A program made the translations under genes and the position numbers. A DNA stretch of 64,000 nt from Planococcus sp. CP5-4_YE (GTDB lineage Bacteria > Bacillota > Bacilli > Bacillales_A > Planococcaceae), in the NCBI RefSeq assembly GCF_019042655.1, contig NZ_JAHPZO010000005.1, positions 124,001-188,000 of the forward strand, written 5' to 3'. Positions 52,871 to 63,969 of this stretch are shown here, piece by piece. The first letter of the stretch is position 1. Each line of letters starts with the position of its first letter. Below the pieces are notes generated by a model. That model made no database searches and was not told the DNA's origin. It worked only from the letters and a program-made list of their open reading frames with translations.

Positions 52871-52978
52871 AATAATTCAACGAACTATCCATTCCACTCA
52901 CCTGTCCAGCTCACTTCTCCACACTCCGATTCAGAAAAACATCACAAAGCTGATGACACCTTGTGCTCAAAATAATGC

Positions 52979-53016
52979 AAAAAAAAATCCCCTTGCCTGT
53001 TGCCAGGCAAAGGGAT
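52979..53016 (-). terminator. Terminator of the acyl-CoA catabolic operon (after icmF)
   Basis: 13-bp stem with one mismatch ATCCCCTTGCCTG / CAGGCAAAGGGAT, 4-nt loop and at least eight Ts on the minus strand, seven bases after the icmF stop. Confidence 0.93.
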
Positions 53017-53022
53017 GTGATC

Positions 53023-56000
53023 TTACATGTTTCTGCGGTACTGGCCGCCTACTTCGTAGAGAGCTGAAGTGATCTGGCCAAGGCTTGCGACTTTGACGGT
53101 ATCCATCAACTCTTCGAAAATATTGCCGCCTTCTTTTGCGACTTTTTTCAAACGCTTCAACGCTTCATCTGAAGGATTGCGTTCCTGGAACGCGCGCAAA
53201 TTATTGATTTGCGTTTCTTTTTCTTCTTTTGTCGCACGGGCGATTTCCATCGCGTTGATGTCGTCATCCGATTGCGGGTTCGGGTTCAAATACGTGTTGA
53301 CCCCTATGATTGGCAATTCGCCGGTATGCTTCTTCATTTCATAGTGCATGGATTCTTCCTGGATTTTGCCGCGCTGGTATTGTGTTTCCATTGCGCCAAG
53401 AACACCGCCGCGGTCGTTGATGCGGTCGAATTCCGTCATAACGGCTTCTTCGACCAATTGCGTCAATTCTTCCACCACGAATGCGCCTTGCAATGGATTT
53501 TCGTTTTTCGATAATCCGTGCTCTTTCGTGATGATCATCTGGATGGCCATCGCGCGGCGTACGGATTCTTCCGTCGGCGTCGTGATCGCTTCATCGTAAG
53601 CATTCGTATGAAGCGAGTTACAGTTGTCCTGAAGCGCCATCAATGCCTGCAATGTCGTACGGATATCGTTAAAGTCGATTTCCTGTGCGTGCAAGCTGCG
53701 CCCAGATGTCTGGACGTGGTATTTCAGTTTCTGGCTGCGTTCATTCGCGCCGTATTTATCGCGCATGACAATTGCCCAAATGCGGCGTGCGACACGACCG
53801 ATGACCGTGTATTCCGGATCCAAACCGTTCGAGAAGAAGAACGACAAGTTCGGTGCAAAATCATCAATGTTCATGCCGCGGCTCAAATAATACTCAACGT
53901 AGGTGAAGCCGTTCGACAAGGTGAACGCCAATTGCGAAATCGGGTTCGCGCCGGCTTCCGCGATGTGGTAGCCAGAAATCGATACCGAGTAATAATTGCG
54001 CACTTTGTGGTCGATGAAGTATTGCTGAATATCACCCATCATGCGCAGTGCGAATTCCGTCGAGAAGATGCATGTGTTCTGCCCTTGGTCTTCTTTCAGG
54101 ATGTCAGCTTGGACCGTTCCGCGCACGACTTGCAAGGTGCCTTCACGGACCTCGGTGAATTCTTCGACCGTCAATGTGCGGCCGAGTTCTTCTTCACGCT
54201 TTTTCACTTGCTGATCGATGGCCGTGTTCATGAACATGGCCAAAATGATCGGCGCCGGTCCGTTAATCGTCATCGACACGGAAGTGGACGGTGCGCAAAG
54301 GTCGAATCCATCATATAGTTTCTTCATATCTTCCAGTGTACAGATTGAAACGCCTGATTCGCCGACTTTTCCGTAGATGTCCGGACGGTGGTCTGGATCT
54401 TCCCCATAAAGCGTCACGGAATCAAATGCCGTTGATAAGCGTTTCGCATCATCGCCTTTTGACAGATAATGGAACCTTCTATTTGTGCGTTCCGGGGTTC
54501 CTTCTCCCGCAAACTGACGCTTCGGATCTTCACCTGCACGTTTGAATGGGAACACGCCTGCCGTATACGGGAAAGCTCCCGGCACGTTTTCGGCATAGAC
54601 CCAGCGCAGAATTTCGCCATAATCCTTGAATTTCGGCAAAGCAACCCTTGGAATTTTAATGCCGGACAAGCTTTCTGTCCGCAGCAATGTGCGAAGTTCC
54701 TTGTCACGGACTTTCGTCACCAATTCGTCGCCTGCGTAATCTTCCTGAAGGGAATTCCAGTTATCGAGGATGCGCTTCGACTCAGCCGTCAATTCATCGC
54801 GGACGCCTGTAGCGAGTGATTGCAAGGATTGGACCAGGGCGTCATCCGGAGCTTTTTTCTGGACCTCTTCAATGGCGCCTTCTAGCTGGAACAGACGGCG
54901 TGCGAAATCGGCCTGTTCTTCGTTTCTCGCATGATAGCCACGGACCGCATCTGTAATTTCACGCAGATAATAACGGCGGTCGTTCGGGATGATAAGATTT
55001 TCTTTTTGTGTTTTAGCGAAAGCTTCATAGCTTGTTTCCCAGTCCATGCCGCATTTCTTGTTAACCGTCGCGACAAGTGCAGCGAACAAGGCATTGGTGC
55101 CTTTATCGTTGAACTGGCTTGCTATCGTGCCGTAAACCGGCATGTTATCCAACTCGTTTTCCCATAGCAGGTGGCTGCGCTGGTACTGTTTTTGTACTTG
55201 GCGCAGTGCATCTTCTGAGCCTTTGCGTTCGAATTTATTGATGACAATCAGATCAGCATAATCGATCATGTCAATTTTTTCGAGCTGTGTCGGCGCACCG
55301 AATTCGCTCGTCATGACATACATCGATACATCAGAAATACCGGCAATTTCGGCATCCCCTTGACCAATTCCGCTCGTTTCCACAACGATCAGGTCGAAGC
55401 CAGCCGCTTTTGCGACATCCAGAACATCGCTGATGGCTGCGGACAATTCCGTTCTGGACCCGCGCGTGGCCAAGCTTCTCATAAATACGCGTTTATTGAA
55501 GATAGCATTCATGCGGATGCGGTCGCCGAGAAGAGCCCCGCCCGTTTTTTGTTTTGTTGGGTCGATTGATAAGATAGCGATTTTTTTGTCCGGAAGTTCA
55601 GTGAGGAAGCGGCGGATCAATTCATCCGTCAAGGAACTTTTCCCAGCACCGCCCGTTCCGGTGATCCCGAGAACTGGCGTGTTTTTCGATTTTTCACGGA
55701 CCGCTTTCATCAAATCGCCCGTATCGAGGTTTCGTGTGTGCGCTTCTTCTGCAGTCGTGATGACATTGGCAAGCGCCACCGGGTTTTCAGCAGTCAAACC
55801 GTCCAGCGTAACGTCTTCTTTCGCTGTTGAAAAATCGCATTCTTCGACAATTTCCGCAATCATGCCTTGCAATCCTTTTTTACGCCCGTCTTCAGGCGAG
55901 AAAATGCCGGCAATGCCGTAATCTTCCAGTTCACGTATCTCGCGCGGCAAGATAACCCCGCCTCCGCCTCCGTAAATGCGGATATTTTCAGCTCCGCGTT

Positions 56001-56274
56001 CTTGGAGCAAGTCATACATGTATTTAAAATACTCTACATGCCCGCCTTGGTAAGAAGAAATAGCGATTCCCTGCACATCTTCCTGGATCGCCGCATTGAC
56101 GACTTCTTCAACCGAACGATTGTGCCCGAGGTGGATTACTTCCACTCCGTTCCCCTGTAAAATGCGGCGCATAATATTGATCGAAGCATCGTGGCCGTCA
56201 AAAAGAGCGGATGCCGTCACAAAGCGAATGTGGTGCTTTGGCTGATAAGTGGTGTTTTCTTGTATAGTAGCCAT
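53023..56274 (-). CDS. icmF: Fused isobutyryl-CoA mutase IcmF
   Basis: 1083-residue adenosylcobalamin enzyme that isomerises isobutyryl-CoA and n-butyryl-CoA, with its own G-protein chaperone. The B12-binding domain is ~15-145 ([17 protein letters not shown], His28 as lower ligand; [13 protein letters not shown]). The MeaB-like GTPase is ~195-500: P-loop [14 protein letters not shown] (203-216), [20 protein letters not shown] and [11 protein letters not shown]. The substrate-binding TIM barrel is ~560-1083 ([57 protein letters not shown]). Start ATG 56274; TTG three codons earlier overlaps the tetR stop. Last gene of the operon; links valine and even-chain acyl-CoA breakdown. Confidence 0.95.
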   Translation of the reverse strand: MATIQENTTYQPKHHIRFVTASALFDGHDASINIMRRILQGNGVEVIHLGHNRSVEEVVNAAIQEDVQGIAISSYQGGHVEYFKYMYDLLQERGAENIRIYGGGGGVILPREIRELEDYGIAGIFSPEDGRKKGLQGMIAEIVEECDFSTAKEDVTLDGLTAENPVALANVITTAEEAHTRNLDTGDLMKAVREKSKNTPVLGITGTGGAGKSSLTDELIRRFLTELPDKKIAILSIDPTKQKTGGALLGDRIRMNAIFNKRVFMRSLATRGSRTELSAAISDVLDVAKAAGFDLIVVETSGIGQGDAEIAGISDVSMYVMTSEFGAPTQLEKIDMIDYADLIVINKFERKGSEDALRQVQKQYQRSHLLWENELDNMPVYGTIASQFNDKGTNALFAALVATVNKKCGMDWETSYEAFAKTQKENLIIPNDRRYYLREITDAVRGYHARNEEQADFARRLFQLEGAIEEVQKKAPDDALVQSLQSLATGVRDELTAESKRILDNWNSLQEDYAGDELVTKVRDKELRTLLRTESLSGIKIPRVALPKFKDYGEILRWVYAENVPGAFPYTAGVFPFKRAGEDPKRQFAGEGTPERTNRRFHYLSKGDDAKRLSTAFDSVTLYGEDPDHRPDIYGKVGESGVSICTLEDMKKLYDGFDLCAPSTSVSMTINGPAPIILAMFMNTAIDQQVKKREEELGRTLTVEEFTEVREGTLQVVRGTVQADILKEDQGQNTCIFSTEFALRMMGDIQQYFIDHKVRNYYSVSISGYHIAEAGANPISQLAFTLSNGFTYVEYYLSRGMNIDDFAPNLSFFFSNGLDPEYTVIGRVARRIWAIVMRDKYGANERSQKLKYHVQTSGRSLHAQEIDFNDIRTTLQALMALQDNCNSLHTNAYDEAITTPTEESVRRAMAIQMIITKEHGLSKNENPLQGAFVVEELTQLVEEAVMTEFDRINDRGGVLGAMETQYQRGKIQEESMHYEMKKHTGELPIIGVNTYLNPNPQSDDDINAMEIARATKEEKETQINNLRAFQERNPSDEALKRLKKVAKEGGNIFEELMDTVKVASLGQITSALYEVGGQYRRNM

Positions 56275-56279
56275 TATGG

Positions 56280-56921
56280 TCAAGCCCCCTGTATGGTGAT
56301 TTTTTCCCCTGCCATCCCCTGCAGCAGAAACTTCGTTTGCATTTCAATAAATTCCCCAATGGTGTACTCATCCATTGCCCAGCGCCTAAATGCCCACATT
56401 TGTCCTTGCACGAACAAATGATGGGAAGCCAGGACAATTTCTTTTTGCGACAGGGGCAATTCCCCCGACGCCGCGCATTTCGACAGAAGCCGTTCAAACA
56501 AGGCCGTCATTTCGAGTTCCTTGTTCAACACATAACGCAGTGCGTCTTTCGGCAGCGATTTGGACTCCTGATACATGACGACGAATTCATCTTGCATATC
56601 GTCGATCAATGTATAGTATTGCTCGAGTGCTTTTACCAGCGTCTCAAGCGACCCTTCCTCCAAATCCAGCCGGTCGAGCCGTGCGTTGACTTCGTCGTAA
56701 ATCGAGTCGCACACGAGATAGAGTACGTCTTCTTTGGTGCGGATATATTCATACAATGTGCCGATGCTGAAACCGGCTGCTTTTGCGATTTCCCTCGTCG
56801 TCGTCCGGTGAAAGCCCTTTTCTTTAAAAAGCGTGACAGCGCCGCTGATCATCTGTTCACGGCGCTTTTCAATCAGGCTTTCGTCTTTTACGGAGGACTG
56901 AATTTCACGCTTTTTCGTCAT
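56280..56921 (-). CDS. TetR/AcrR-family transcriptional regulator (FadR-like)
   Basis: 213-residue repressor. N-terminal helix-turn-helix (about 20-68: [40 protein letters not shown]), then a helical ligand-binding domain (75-205). Within an acyl-CoA catabolism operon it is likely to sense acyl-CoA and repress the cluster, as FadR does in Bacillus; a FadR-type operator occurs in the fadF promoter. It is five bases upstream of icmF and 15 bases after the acyl-CoA dehydrogenase gene. Target and ligand are inferred. Confidence 0.85.
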   Translation of the reverse strand: MTKKREIQSSVKDESLIEKRREQMISGAVTLFKEKGFHRTTTREIAKAAGFSIGTLYEYIRTKEDVLYLVCDSIYDEVNARLDRLDLEEGSLETLVKALEQYYTLIDDMQDEFVVMYQESKSLPKDALRYVLNKELEMTALFERLLSKCAASGELPLSQKEIVLASHHLFVQGQMWAFRRWAMDEYTIGEFIEMQTKFLLQGMAGEKITIQGA

Positions 56922-56936
56922 GGGCCGACCCTCCGT

Positions 56937-58076
56937 TTATTTTGTGACCATACGGGAAATAACCAAACGCTGGACTTCCTGTGTGCCTTCGTAGATTTGC
57001 GTGATTTTGGCATCGCGCATGAAACGTTCAACCGGGTAGTCTTTCGTGTAACCGTAGCCACCGAAGACTTGAACCGCTTCTGTCGTCACTTTCATCGCTG
57101 TATCGCCAGCCATCAATTTCGCCATGGCGGACTCTTTGCTATAGGACAATTTGTTCGACTCGAGCCAAGCTGCCTGGTACGTCAATAGGCGAGACGCTTC
57201 GATTCCTGTCGCCATGTCTGCAAGCTTGAAGGAAATCCCTTGGTTCGCTGTGATCGGCTTGCCGAATTGTTCACGCTCTTTCGCGTAGTCAATCGCTGCG
57301 TCCATCGCGCCTTGTGCGATTCCGACAGCTTGTGCTGCGATGCCGTTGCGGCCGCCGTCAAGCGTCTGCATGGCAATTTTGAAGCCTTGGCCCAGTTCGC
57401 CAAGCACGTTTTCTTTCGGTACGCGGCAGTTGTCGAAGATGATTTCAGTTGTTGGGCTTGAACGGATGCCGAGTTTTTTCTCTTTCTTGCCGACTGAGAA
57501 GCCTTCGAAATCTTTTTCAACAATAAATGCAGTCGTGCCTTTATGTTTCGAGTCCGGATCTGTCACAGCGAAAACGACATAAATGTCTGCGATTCCACCG
57601 TTGGTAATGAAGATTTTAGAACCGTTCAAGATATAATGGTCGCCGTCCTCTTTCGCGCTGGTTTTCATGCTTCCTGCATCTGACCCTGCAGATGGTTCTG
57701 TTAGTCCGTAAGCGCCGACTTTTGTGCCTTCAGCCATCGGGCGCAAGTATTTCTGCTTTTGCTCTTCCGTTCCGAATGTATAGACCGGCCATCCGGCAAG
57801 TGATGTGTGGGCAGACAAGATAACGCCGACAGAACCGTCCACACGGGACAACTCTTCAACCGCGATGCAGTATGCCAAGTAATCTGAACCGATACCGCCG
57901 TACTCTTCCGGCCACGGAATGCCTGTCAGTCCGAGTTCCGCCATTTGATGGAAGATTTTCATATCGAAGCTTTCTTCTTCGTCGCGCTGTTCTGCTGTCG
58001 GCGCCACTTCGTTTTTCGCGAAGTCGCGGACCATTTTACGGATCATTTTATGTTCCTCAGATAGTTGAAAGTTCAT
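56937..58076 (-). CDS. Acyl-CoA dehydrogenase (short-chain type)
   Basis: 379-residue FAD enzyme oxidising acyl-CoA to trans-2-enoyl-CoA and passing electrons to ETF. FAD/substrate motifs [19 protein letters not shown] (~117-136) and [15 protein letters not shown]. The catalytic base Glu is in [16 protein letters not shown] near residue 363, the position used by short- and medium-chain enzymes. It pairs with a paralogue (58094-59230, around 55-60% identical by eye), so the two probably differ in chain length or branching (for example isobutyryl- versus butyryl-CoA). Confidence 0.92.
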   Translation of the reverse strand: MNFQLSEEHKMIRKMVRDFAKNEVAPTAEQRDEEESFDMKIFHQMAELGLTGIPWPEEYGGIGSDYLAYCIAVEELSRVDGSVGVILSAHTSLAGWPVYTFGTEEQKQKYLRPMAEGTKVGAYGLTEPSAGSDAGSMKTSAKEDGDHYILNGSKIFITNGGIADIYVVFAVTDPDSKHKGTTAFIVEKDFEGFSVGKKEKKLGIRSSPTTEIIFDNCRVPKENVLGELGQGFKIAMQTLDGGRNGIAAQAVGIAQGAMDAAIDYAKEREQFGKPITANQGISFKLADMATGIEASRLLTYQAAWLESNKLSYSKESAMAKLMAGDTAMKVTTEAVQVFGGYGYTKDYPVERFMRDAKITQIYEGTQEVQRLVISRMVTK

Positions 58077-58093
58077 TGTGTTATTTCCCCCAA

Positions 58094-59230
58094 TTATTTT
58101 AGTAGTTGTTTGCTGATAACTATGCGTTGGATTTCGCTCGTGCCTTCGTAGATTTCTGTGACTTTGGCGTCGCGGAACAATCGCTCGACCGGATAGTCTT
58201 TCGTGTAGCCGTAGCCACCGTAAACTTGGATGGCTTCCGTCGTGATGTCCATCGCCGCTTTTGAAGCAAACAGCTTCGCCATTGACGATTCCTTATTGCA
58301 CTCGATTCCTTTTGCGTACATATCGGCTGCGTTATAAACCAAAAGTTTAGCCGCTTCGACTTGAGTCGCCATATCGGCAAGTTTGAACCCGATGCCTTGC
58401 TGCTGGGCGATTGGTTTTCCGAATTGCTCACGCTCTTTGGCGTATGCTACTGCGTATTCATAAGCAGACTCGGCGATGCCCAAAGCTTGTGCGGCGATGC
58501 CGATGCGCCCGGCGTTCAAGTTCGCCATCGCGATCGAAAATCCTTTGCCTTCTTCCCCAAGCAGGTTTTCAGCTGGTACTTCCATATTCTCAAACGTCAA
58601 CTGCACGGTCCGCGAACCGTGAAGCCCCATTTTTCTTTCGTCTTTCCCGACCACAAACCCTGGAAAATCTTTTTCCACGATAAAGGCAGAAACTCCACGA
58701 GGGCCTGCTTCCGGATTGGTCGATGCGAACACGATGTACGTATCGGCTTCGCCGCCGTTTGTGATATAGACTTTCGATCCGTTCAGGATATATTTCCCAT
58801 CCTTTTTAACAGCACGCGTTTTCAGCGCCGCTGCATCGGATCCGGCCGATGGCTCTGTCAAACAGAATGCGCCCAAATATTCGCCCGTCGCCAGTTTCGG
58901 AACGTACTTTGCAATTTGCTGTTCCGTTCCGAAATTGATGATCGGGTTGGTGCCGACCGATGTATGAACCGACAAAATGACGCCGATAACGCCGCTCGCT
59001 TTAGACAATTCGTGTATGGCTGTGATGTAAGATGTGAAATCCATTTCCGAGCCGCCGTATTTTTCTGGTGCGGTGATGCCCATCAATCCGAGCCCGCCCA
59101 TTTTCTTGAGTATCTCCGTCGGGAATTCGCCTTTTTCCATGCGTTCGATAAAAGGCATGATTTCTTCTTTTGCAAAATCGCGCACCATATTGCGCATCAT
59201 CAATTGTTCGTCTGTAAAATGCAGGTCCAT
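58094..59230 (-). CDS. acdA: Acyl-CoA dehydrogenase AcdA
   Basis: 378-residue paralogue of the preceding enzyme and the better match to B. subtilis AcdA. Motifs [36 protein letters not shown] and [20 protein letters not shown] with the catalytic Glu. Located between hbd and the second dehydrogenase; gaps of 17-18 bases indicate one transcript. Ribosome site AGGGGGAG. Confidence 0.93.
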   Translation of the reverse strand: MDLHFTDEQLMMRNMVRDFAKEEIMPFIERMEKGEFPTEILKKMGGLGLMGITAPEKYGGSEMDFTSYITAIHELSKASGVIGVILSVHTSVGTNPIINFGTEQQIAKYVPKLATGEYLGAFCLTEPSAGSDAAALKTRAVKKDGKYILNGSKVYITNGGEADTYIVFASTNPEAGPRGVSAFIVEKDFPGFVVGKDERKMGLHGSRTVQLTFENMEVPAENLLGEEGKGFSIAMANLNAGRIGIAAQALGIAESAYEYAVAYAKEREQFGKPIAQQQGIGFKLADMATQVEAAKLLVYNAADMYAKGIECNKESSMAKLFASKAAMDITTEAIQVYGGYGYTKDYPVERLFRDAKVTEIYEGTSEIQRIVISKQLLK

Positions 59231-59248
59231 TAAGGCTCCCCCTAAATC

Positions 59249-60100
59249 TTAGTTGTATTCGTAGAAACCGCGTCCGGTCTTTTTGCCGAGCCAGCCGGCT
59301 TTCACGTATTGGCGCAGGAGCGGGCTTGGACGGTATTTGCTGTCGCCGAAACCGTCGTGCAGCACTTCCATAATGTAAAGGCAAGTATCCAGTCCGATGA
59401 AATCAGCCAATTGAAGAGGCCCCATCGGGTGGTTCATGCCGAGCTTCATCACTTCGTCGATTGCTTCTTTTGTCGCGACGCCTTCTTGCAGCGTGAAGAT
59501 CGCTTCATTGATCATCGGCATCAAAATGCGGTTCGAAACGAAACCAGGGAAGTCATTTACTTCAACTGGCGTTTTCGATAATTTCACTGTCATGTCTTCA
59601 ACTGCCTGATATACTTCGTCCGTTGTTGCAAGGCCGCGAATGATCTCGACCAATTTCATCACCGGTACCGGGTTCATGAAGTGCATGCCGATGACTTGTT
59701 CCGGGCGGTTCGTTGCTGCTGCGATTTCAGTGATCGGCAGTGAAGATGTATTCGATGCAAGAATGGCATGCTTCGGTGCCACTTCGTCCAAAGTCTTGAA
59801 GATCGTCGATTTGATTTCCATGTTCTCGACAGCGGCTTCAATGACGATGTCGACATCGTGTGCATCTTTCAAATCCAATGAAGATTGGATGCGTCCAAGT
59901 ACTTGCGACTTCTCGTCTTCTGTCATGCGGCCTTTTTCGACATTGCGCGACAAATTTTTCGAGATGCTCGCGATGCCGCGTTCGTATGCTTCTTGTTTCA
60001 TATCGTTCAGTTTTACGTTAAATCCAGCTTGCGCGCAGACTTGCGCGATACCGGAGCCCATTTGGCCGGCTCCGATGATCATGACGTTTTGGATAGACAT
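59249..60100 (-). CDS. hbd: 3-hydroxybutyryl-CoA dehydrogenase
   Basis: 283-residue NAD(P)-dependent dehydrogenase (MmgB/Hbd family) oxidising 3-hydroxyacyl-CoA to 3-ketoacyl-CoA. N-terminal Rossmann fold [21 protein letters not shown] (6-26). Catalytic His-Glu dyad in [17 protein letters not shown] (~137-153). C-terminal dimer domain [19 protein letters not shown]. It begins two bases after the thiolase stop with AAGGAGG inside the thiolase end, so coupling is tight. Confidence 0.95.
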   Translation of the reverse strand: MSIQNVMIIGAGQMGSGIAQVCAQAGFNVKLNDMKQEAYERGIASISKNLSRNVEKGRMTEDEKSQVLGRIQSSLDLKDAHDVDIVIEAAVENMEIKSTIFKTLDEVAPKHAILASNTSSLPITEIAAATNRPEQVIGMHFMNPVPVMKLVEIIRGLATTDEVYQAVEDMTVKLSKTPVEVNDFPGFVSNRILMPMINEAIFTLQEGVATKEAIDEVMKLGMNHPMGPLQLADFIGLDTCLYIMEVLHDGFGDSKYRPSPLLRQYVKAGWLGKKTGRGFYEYN

Positions 60101-60102
60101 CT

Positions 60103-61296
60103 TTAGTTTTCCTCCTTCGGTACTTCGATCATCACTGCATCGCCTTGCCCGCCGCCTGAACAGATAGCGGCAATTCCGATGCCGCCTCCGCGGCGTTTCA
60201 ATTCATAAGCGAGCGTCAAGATGATGCGCGCTCCGCTCGCCCCGATTGGATGGCCAAGTGCAACGGATCCTCCGTTGACATTGACTTTCTCTTCGTCGAG
60301 ACCAGCAATTTTCGAGCTTGCCAGCGCAACCGCCGCAAATGCTTCATTGATTTCAAAAAGATCGATTTCTTCCAAAGTCTTGCCGGTTTTCTTCAATAAT
60401 TCGTTGATGACGAGCCCCGGCGTTTCAGGGAAACGGTGCGGTTCGACCGCGACTTCTGTGTGTCCTAGGACGTGAGCCAATACGGCTTTCCCATCTTTTT
60501 GGGCGCGTTCTTCACTCATCAATACAAGTGCTGCCGCTCCATCATTGATTCCTGGTGCATTACCCGCCGTAATCGTGCCGTCTTTTCCGAATGCCGGGCG
60601 CAGTTTCGCCAACACTTCTGATGTTGTGCCTTCACGCGGCGCTTCATCTTGGTCGACTGTAATTGGATCGCTTTTACGTTGAGGCACTTCCATTGCCGTA
60701 ATTTCTTGTGAAAAATGATCGCGTGCTTTAATTGCGCGTTCATGGGAACGGGCTGACCATTCGTCTTGTCTTTCACGTGTCAGCTCGAAAGTTTCTGCCG
60801 TTGAGTTGCCGTATGTGCCCATATGCACTTTGTCTGGATGGAATGAACATGACAAGCCGTCGTGGACCATGCCATCAATGACTTGAGAATCGCCCATGCG
60901 AAGGCCAAAGCGTGCTTTCGGCAAATAATAAGGCGCATTCGACATTGATTCCATGCCGCCTGCAACGATCAACTCTTCGTCTCCCAAGCGAATGATTTGG
61001 TCTGCTAGCGTGACAGAACGTAAACCGGATGCACATACTTTATTGATTGTTTCGGATTTGACGTTGTAAGGAATGCCCGCTTTATAAGCCGCTTGGCGGG
61101 AAGGGATTTGCCCTTGGCCTGCTTGCAGGACATTGCCCATGATGACTTCTTGAACATCTTCAGGTTTTACCTCTGAACGCTTCAGCGCTTCCTTGATCGC
61201 CGCTGCCCCTAGGTCGCTTGCTGTGAATGAACTGAGTGCCCCGCCGAATTTTCCGAATGCTGTGCGTGCTCCATCAATGATGACCGTTTTTGCCAT
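60103..61296 (-). CDS. mmgA: Acetyl-CoA C-acetyltransferase (thiolase)
   Basis: 397-residue thiolase II, cleaving acetoacetyl-CoA or longer 3-ketoacyl-CoA (or condensing two acetyl-CoA). Nucleophile Cys88 ([10 protein letters not shown]), His349 in [11 protein letters not shown] and Cys379 in [13 protein letters not shown]. First gene of the thl-hbd-acdA-acd-tetR-icmF operon; no enoyl-CoA hydratase gene is in the operon. Ribosome site GAGGAGG. Its upstream region carries two 123-bp tandem repeats. Confidence 0.95.
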   Translation of the reverse strand: MAKTVIIDGARTAFGKFGGALSSFTASDLGAAAIKEALKRSEVKPEDVQEVIMGNVLQAGQGQIPSRQAAYKAGIPYNVKSETINKVCASGLRSVTLADQIIRLGDEELIVAGGMESMSNAPYYLPKARFGLRMGDSQVIDGMVHDGLSCSFHPDKVHMGTYGNSTAETFELTRERQDEWSARSHERAIKARDHFSQEITAMEVPQRKSDPITVDQDEAPREGTTSEVLAKLRPAFGKDGTITAGNAPGINDGAAALVLMSEERAQKDGKAVLAHVLGHTEVAVEPHRFPETPGLVINELLKKTGKTLEEIDLFEINEAFAAVALASSKIAGLDEEKVNVNGGSVALGHPIGASGARIILTLAYELKRRGGGIGIAAICSGGGQGDAVMIEVPKEEN

Positions 61297-61356
61297 TTAC
61301 AATTCCTCCTCATATTTTGGAAACGTTTTCATAACGATAAAAATTTTTTCAGCCAC

Positions 61357-61627
61357 AATCGGCTGATTTTGCTTTTCTTGATGTCTAGCAAATTCCAGCC
61401 AGGTTCTCGGGTCATAAGCCAACCCGGCTGTGTGGCAAATAGCGCCACTTCGCCGGTTCGTCTTATGCCTGTCGAACCTAATCGGCTGGTTTTGCTTTTC
61501 TTGGTGTCTAGCAAATTCCAGCCAGGTTCTCGGGTCATAAGCCAACCCGGCTGTGTGGCAAATAGCGCCACTTCGCCGGTTAGTCTTATGCCTGTCGAAC
61601 CTAATCGGCTGGTTTTGCTTTTCTTGG
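61357..61627. repeat. Tandem 123-bp family A repeats upstream of the thiolase operon
   Basis: Two almost identical 123-bp units (61357-61479, 61480-61602; only about three differences seen) and a 25-bp start of a third. Each holds TGCTTTTCTTG, TGTCTAGCAAATTCCAGCC, CTCGGGTCATAAGCC, GCGCCACTTCGCCGG, TCTTATGCCTGTCGAACC. They occupy the upstream region of the thiolase gene. Confidence 0.93.
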
Positions 61628-61628
61628 T

Positions 61629-61646
61629 TGACTGAACGCTCGCTCG
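61629..61646 (-). promoter_or_regulatory. Degenerate FadR-type operator between fadF and the thiolase operon
   Basis: On the minus strand CGAGCGA-GCGT-TCAGTCA. The TCAGTCA half is identical to that in the fadF promoter operator (63980-63997), the other half differs by transitions at three positions. It lies about 330 bp upstream of mmgA, beyond the tandem repeats. Confidence 0.3.
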
Positions 61647-61662
61647 ACTTGATTACATAAGA

Positions 61663-61685
61663 AAAGGGAGTGTAGCACTCCCTTT
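61663..61685 (-). terminator. Rho-independent terminator of fadF
   Basis: Perfect 10-bp stem AAAGGGAGTG / CACTCCCTTT, 3-nt loop, TTTTCTT on the minus strand. It separates fadF from the thiolase operon. Confidence 0.88.
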
Positions 61686-61740
61686 CATTTTTTCTCTATG
61701 CTGTTATTCTACTCAATTTTCTGTCAGTTGGCAAATCTAT

Positions 61741-63882
61741 TTATTGGACGATTTCCTCAACTGGTGGTGCGTCTTTTCCGAGAACAGCCATCTCAAGGAG
61801 TTCAGCGACATCGTATGTGCCGACTTGCTCTTCGACTTCTTTCGCTTTCGTTCCATCTGACAGCATCGTTAAGCAGTACGGGCATCCGGAAGAAATCATC
61901 GTCGGGCTCACTTCAAGCGCCTGCTCAGTGCGGGCAACGTTGACGCGGTGTCCGGCGTCTTCTTCCATCCACATGAGTCCGCCGCCGGCTCCACAGCACA
62001 TGCCGTCTTGGCGATTGCGTTTCATTTCCACGAGCTCGACGCCTTCAATCGCTTTCAGGATTTCACGCGGCGCATCGTATACATCGTTGTAACGGCCGAG
62101 GTAGCAGGAATCATGGAAAGTGATTTTCTCGTTCACTGCATGCTGCGGCTTCAACTTGCCTTGCTGGACAAGGTCAAAGAGCATTTCTGTATGGTGATAG
62201 ACTTCTGCTTCAAAGCCGAAATCAGGATATTCGTTTTTGAAGATATTATAGGCATGCGGGTCGATCGTCACGATTTTCGTCACGCCCGCTTTTTCGAATT
62301 CTTTAATATTGGCAGCTGCGAGTTCCTGGAATAAGAATTCATTGCCGAGACGGCGCGGCGTATCGCCCGAGTTCTTTTCTTTGTTGCCGAGAATCGCGAA
62401 TTTGATGCCCGCTTCGTTCATCAAACGTGCAAAGGAAAGCGCGATTTTCTGTGAACGGCTGTCAAATGAGCCCATCGAACCGACCCAGAACAAATACTCG
62501 AACTCTTCTCCAGCTTTGCTGACTTCTTTGACCGTTGGGATTGAGATATCTGGACGAGCATCTCTCCAGTTTTCTTTTTCCTTGCGGTTCAAGCCCCATG
62601 GATTGCCTTGCTTTTCGATATTGGTCATCGCGCGCTGGGCATCTTTGTCCATTTTCCCTTCCGTCATGACTAAGTAACGGCGAAGGTCGATGATTTTGTC
62701 GACGTGTTCGTTCATAACTGGGCATTGGTCTTCACAATTACGGCATGTTGTACAAGCCCAAATTTCTTCTTCTGTGATAACATCGCCGATTAAGCTCGGG
62801 CTGTATAGTTCATCAATAGAGATACCTTCAGCGCCAGCAGCCATCGCCAATTGGTTTCCTTGCGTGTTGCTGAATGCCATAGCTGGCACCCATGGTTTTT
62901 TCTGGGTCATGACAGCACCCGTGTTCGTCAGGTTGTCACGTAGTTTGGTGATCAGATCCATCGGAGACAGCATTTTACCGGTTCCGGTAGCCGGACACAT
63001 ATTCGTGCATCGCCCACATTCCACACAAGCGTAGAAATCGATCATTTGGGCTTGCGTAAAATCCGTGATTTTTCCGACACCGAATGTTGGCATCGCGTCT
63101 GGGTCTTCTTCGTTTTCCTCTTCCATATCCTCAAAATTGATTGGCTTCAAGCGGCCGACATGATCCAAACGGTGGAACCATGTATTGACTGGCCCGAAGA
63201 TCAAGTGAGCATGCTTGGATTGCGGGACATAGACCAAGAACGTCAATAGGAACAAGAGATGCGCCCACCACATGACGTAGAAGATGGTGACTGCAGCCGC
63301 TTCCGGGAGCCAAGCAAATGCTGCGGCGATGACGCTTGCAACCGGCTCTGTCCAAGCGCCTTCGTGCCCGTGCCAGATCATGCCCATGCCGTTGCCGACA
63401 AGAACTGTCACCATCAAACCGCCGATGAAAATCAAGACAAGTCCTGATTTCCAGCCGCGCTTTAGGCGAACTAGCTTTTCGATATAACGTCTATAGAATG
63501 CCCAGATGACCGCGACCAAAATGGTCAAGGTCACGAATTCCTGAAACAGCGTAAATGCCGGATACAATGGGCCAAGCGGCAAATGTGAATCTGGTGATAA
63601 GCCTTTAATGATGAAATCGATGGCGCTCGCCTGTACGAGCAGGAAGCCATAGAAGAACATCACGTGTATCGCGCCACTCTTTTTATCTTTCAATAATTTC
63701 TTCTGGCCAAATACGTTGACCATTACTTTACGGACGCGTTCATTGAAGTTTTCTTCAAATTCCACTTTTTTGCCGAGCTTGATGTATTCATAGCGCGACT
63801 TCAGCAAGTAGATAAACAAGTAAACAGCGTAAGCGGTTACAAGTATAAATAAAATCCAGTTAGCGATGAGCAAAAACTCCAT
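61741..63882 (-). CDS. fadF: Membrane iron-sulphur oxidoreductase FadF (ETF:quinone oxidoreductase type)
   Basis: 713-residue membrane protein. N-terminal ~240 residues carry about six helices with His residues, resembling the nitrate reductase gamma/heme b unit. Two [4Fe-4S] ferredoxin motifs follow, CVECGRCTNMCP (~288) and CTTCRNCEDQCP (~392). Two CCG domains of the heterodisulphide-reductase type end the protein (DSCYLGRYND with MCCGAGGG, and GCPYC). It is thought to pass electrons from electron-transfer flavoprotein, reduced by acyl-CoA dehydrogenases, to the quinone pool. Start follows AAGGGGGG. The promoter has a FadR-like operator, consistent with induction by fatty acids. Confidence 0.93.
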   Translation of the reverse strand: MEFLLIANWILFILVTAYAVYLFIYLLKSRYEYIKLGKKVEFEENFNERVRKVMVNVFGQKKLLKDKKSGAIHVMFFYGFLLVQASAIDFIIKGLSPDSHLPLGPLYPAFTLFQEFVTLTILVAVIWAFYRRYIEKLVRLKRGWKSGLVLIFIGGLMVTVLVGNGMGMIWHGHEGAWTEPVASVIAAAFAWLPEAAAVTIFYVMWWAHLLFLLTFLVYVPQSKHAHLIFGPVNTWFHRLDHVGRLKPINFEDMEEENEEDPDAMPTFGVGKITDFTQAQMIDFYACVECGRCTNMCPATGTGKMLSPMDLITKLRDNLTNTGAVMTQKKPWVPAMAFSNTQGNQLAMAAGAEGISIDELYSPSLIGDVITEEEIWACTTCRNCEDQCPVMNEHVDKIIDLRRYLVMTEGKMDKDAQRAMTNIEKQGNPWGLNRKEKENWRDARPDISIPTVKEVSKAGEEFEYLFWVGSMGSFDSRSQKIALSFARLMNEAGIKFAILGNKEKNSGDTPRRLGNEFLFQELAAANIKEFEKAGVTKIVTIDPHAYNIFKNEYPDFGFEAEVYHHTEMLFDLVQQGKLKPQHAVNEKITFHDSCYLGRYNDVYDAPREILKAIEGVELVEMKRNRQDGMCCGAGGGLMWMEEDAGHRVNVARTEQALEVSPTMISSGCPYCLTMLSDGTKAKEVEEQVGTYDVAELLEMAVLGKDAPPVEEIVQ

Positions 63883-63969
63883 CGTGTAGTCCCCCCTTGT
63901 TGAATGTGTAATCCCCTATTCTTATCCAAAGTGTACGTGAACTGCGGCAGAATGTCGATACTATGTTCT

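Noticed and set aside
53518-54318. 266-codon plus-strand frame within icmF
   Set aside because: Antisense shadow of the intact IcmF mutase domain, with low-complexity composition and no start signal.
61357-61627. Tandem repeats as a CRISPR array or as a repetitive-protein gene
   Set aside because: Units are 123 bp with no distinct spacers and no cas genes; the open frame across them exists only because 123 is divisible by three, and no ribosome site is present.
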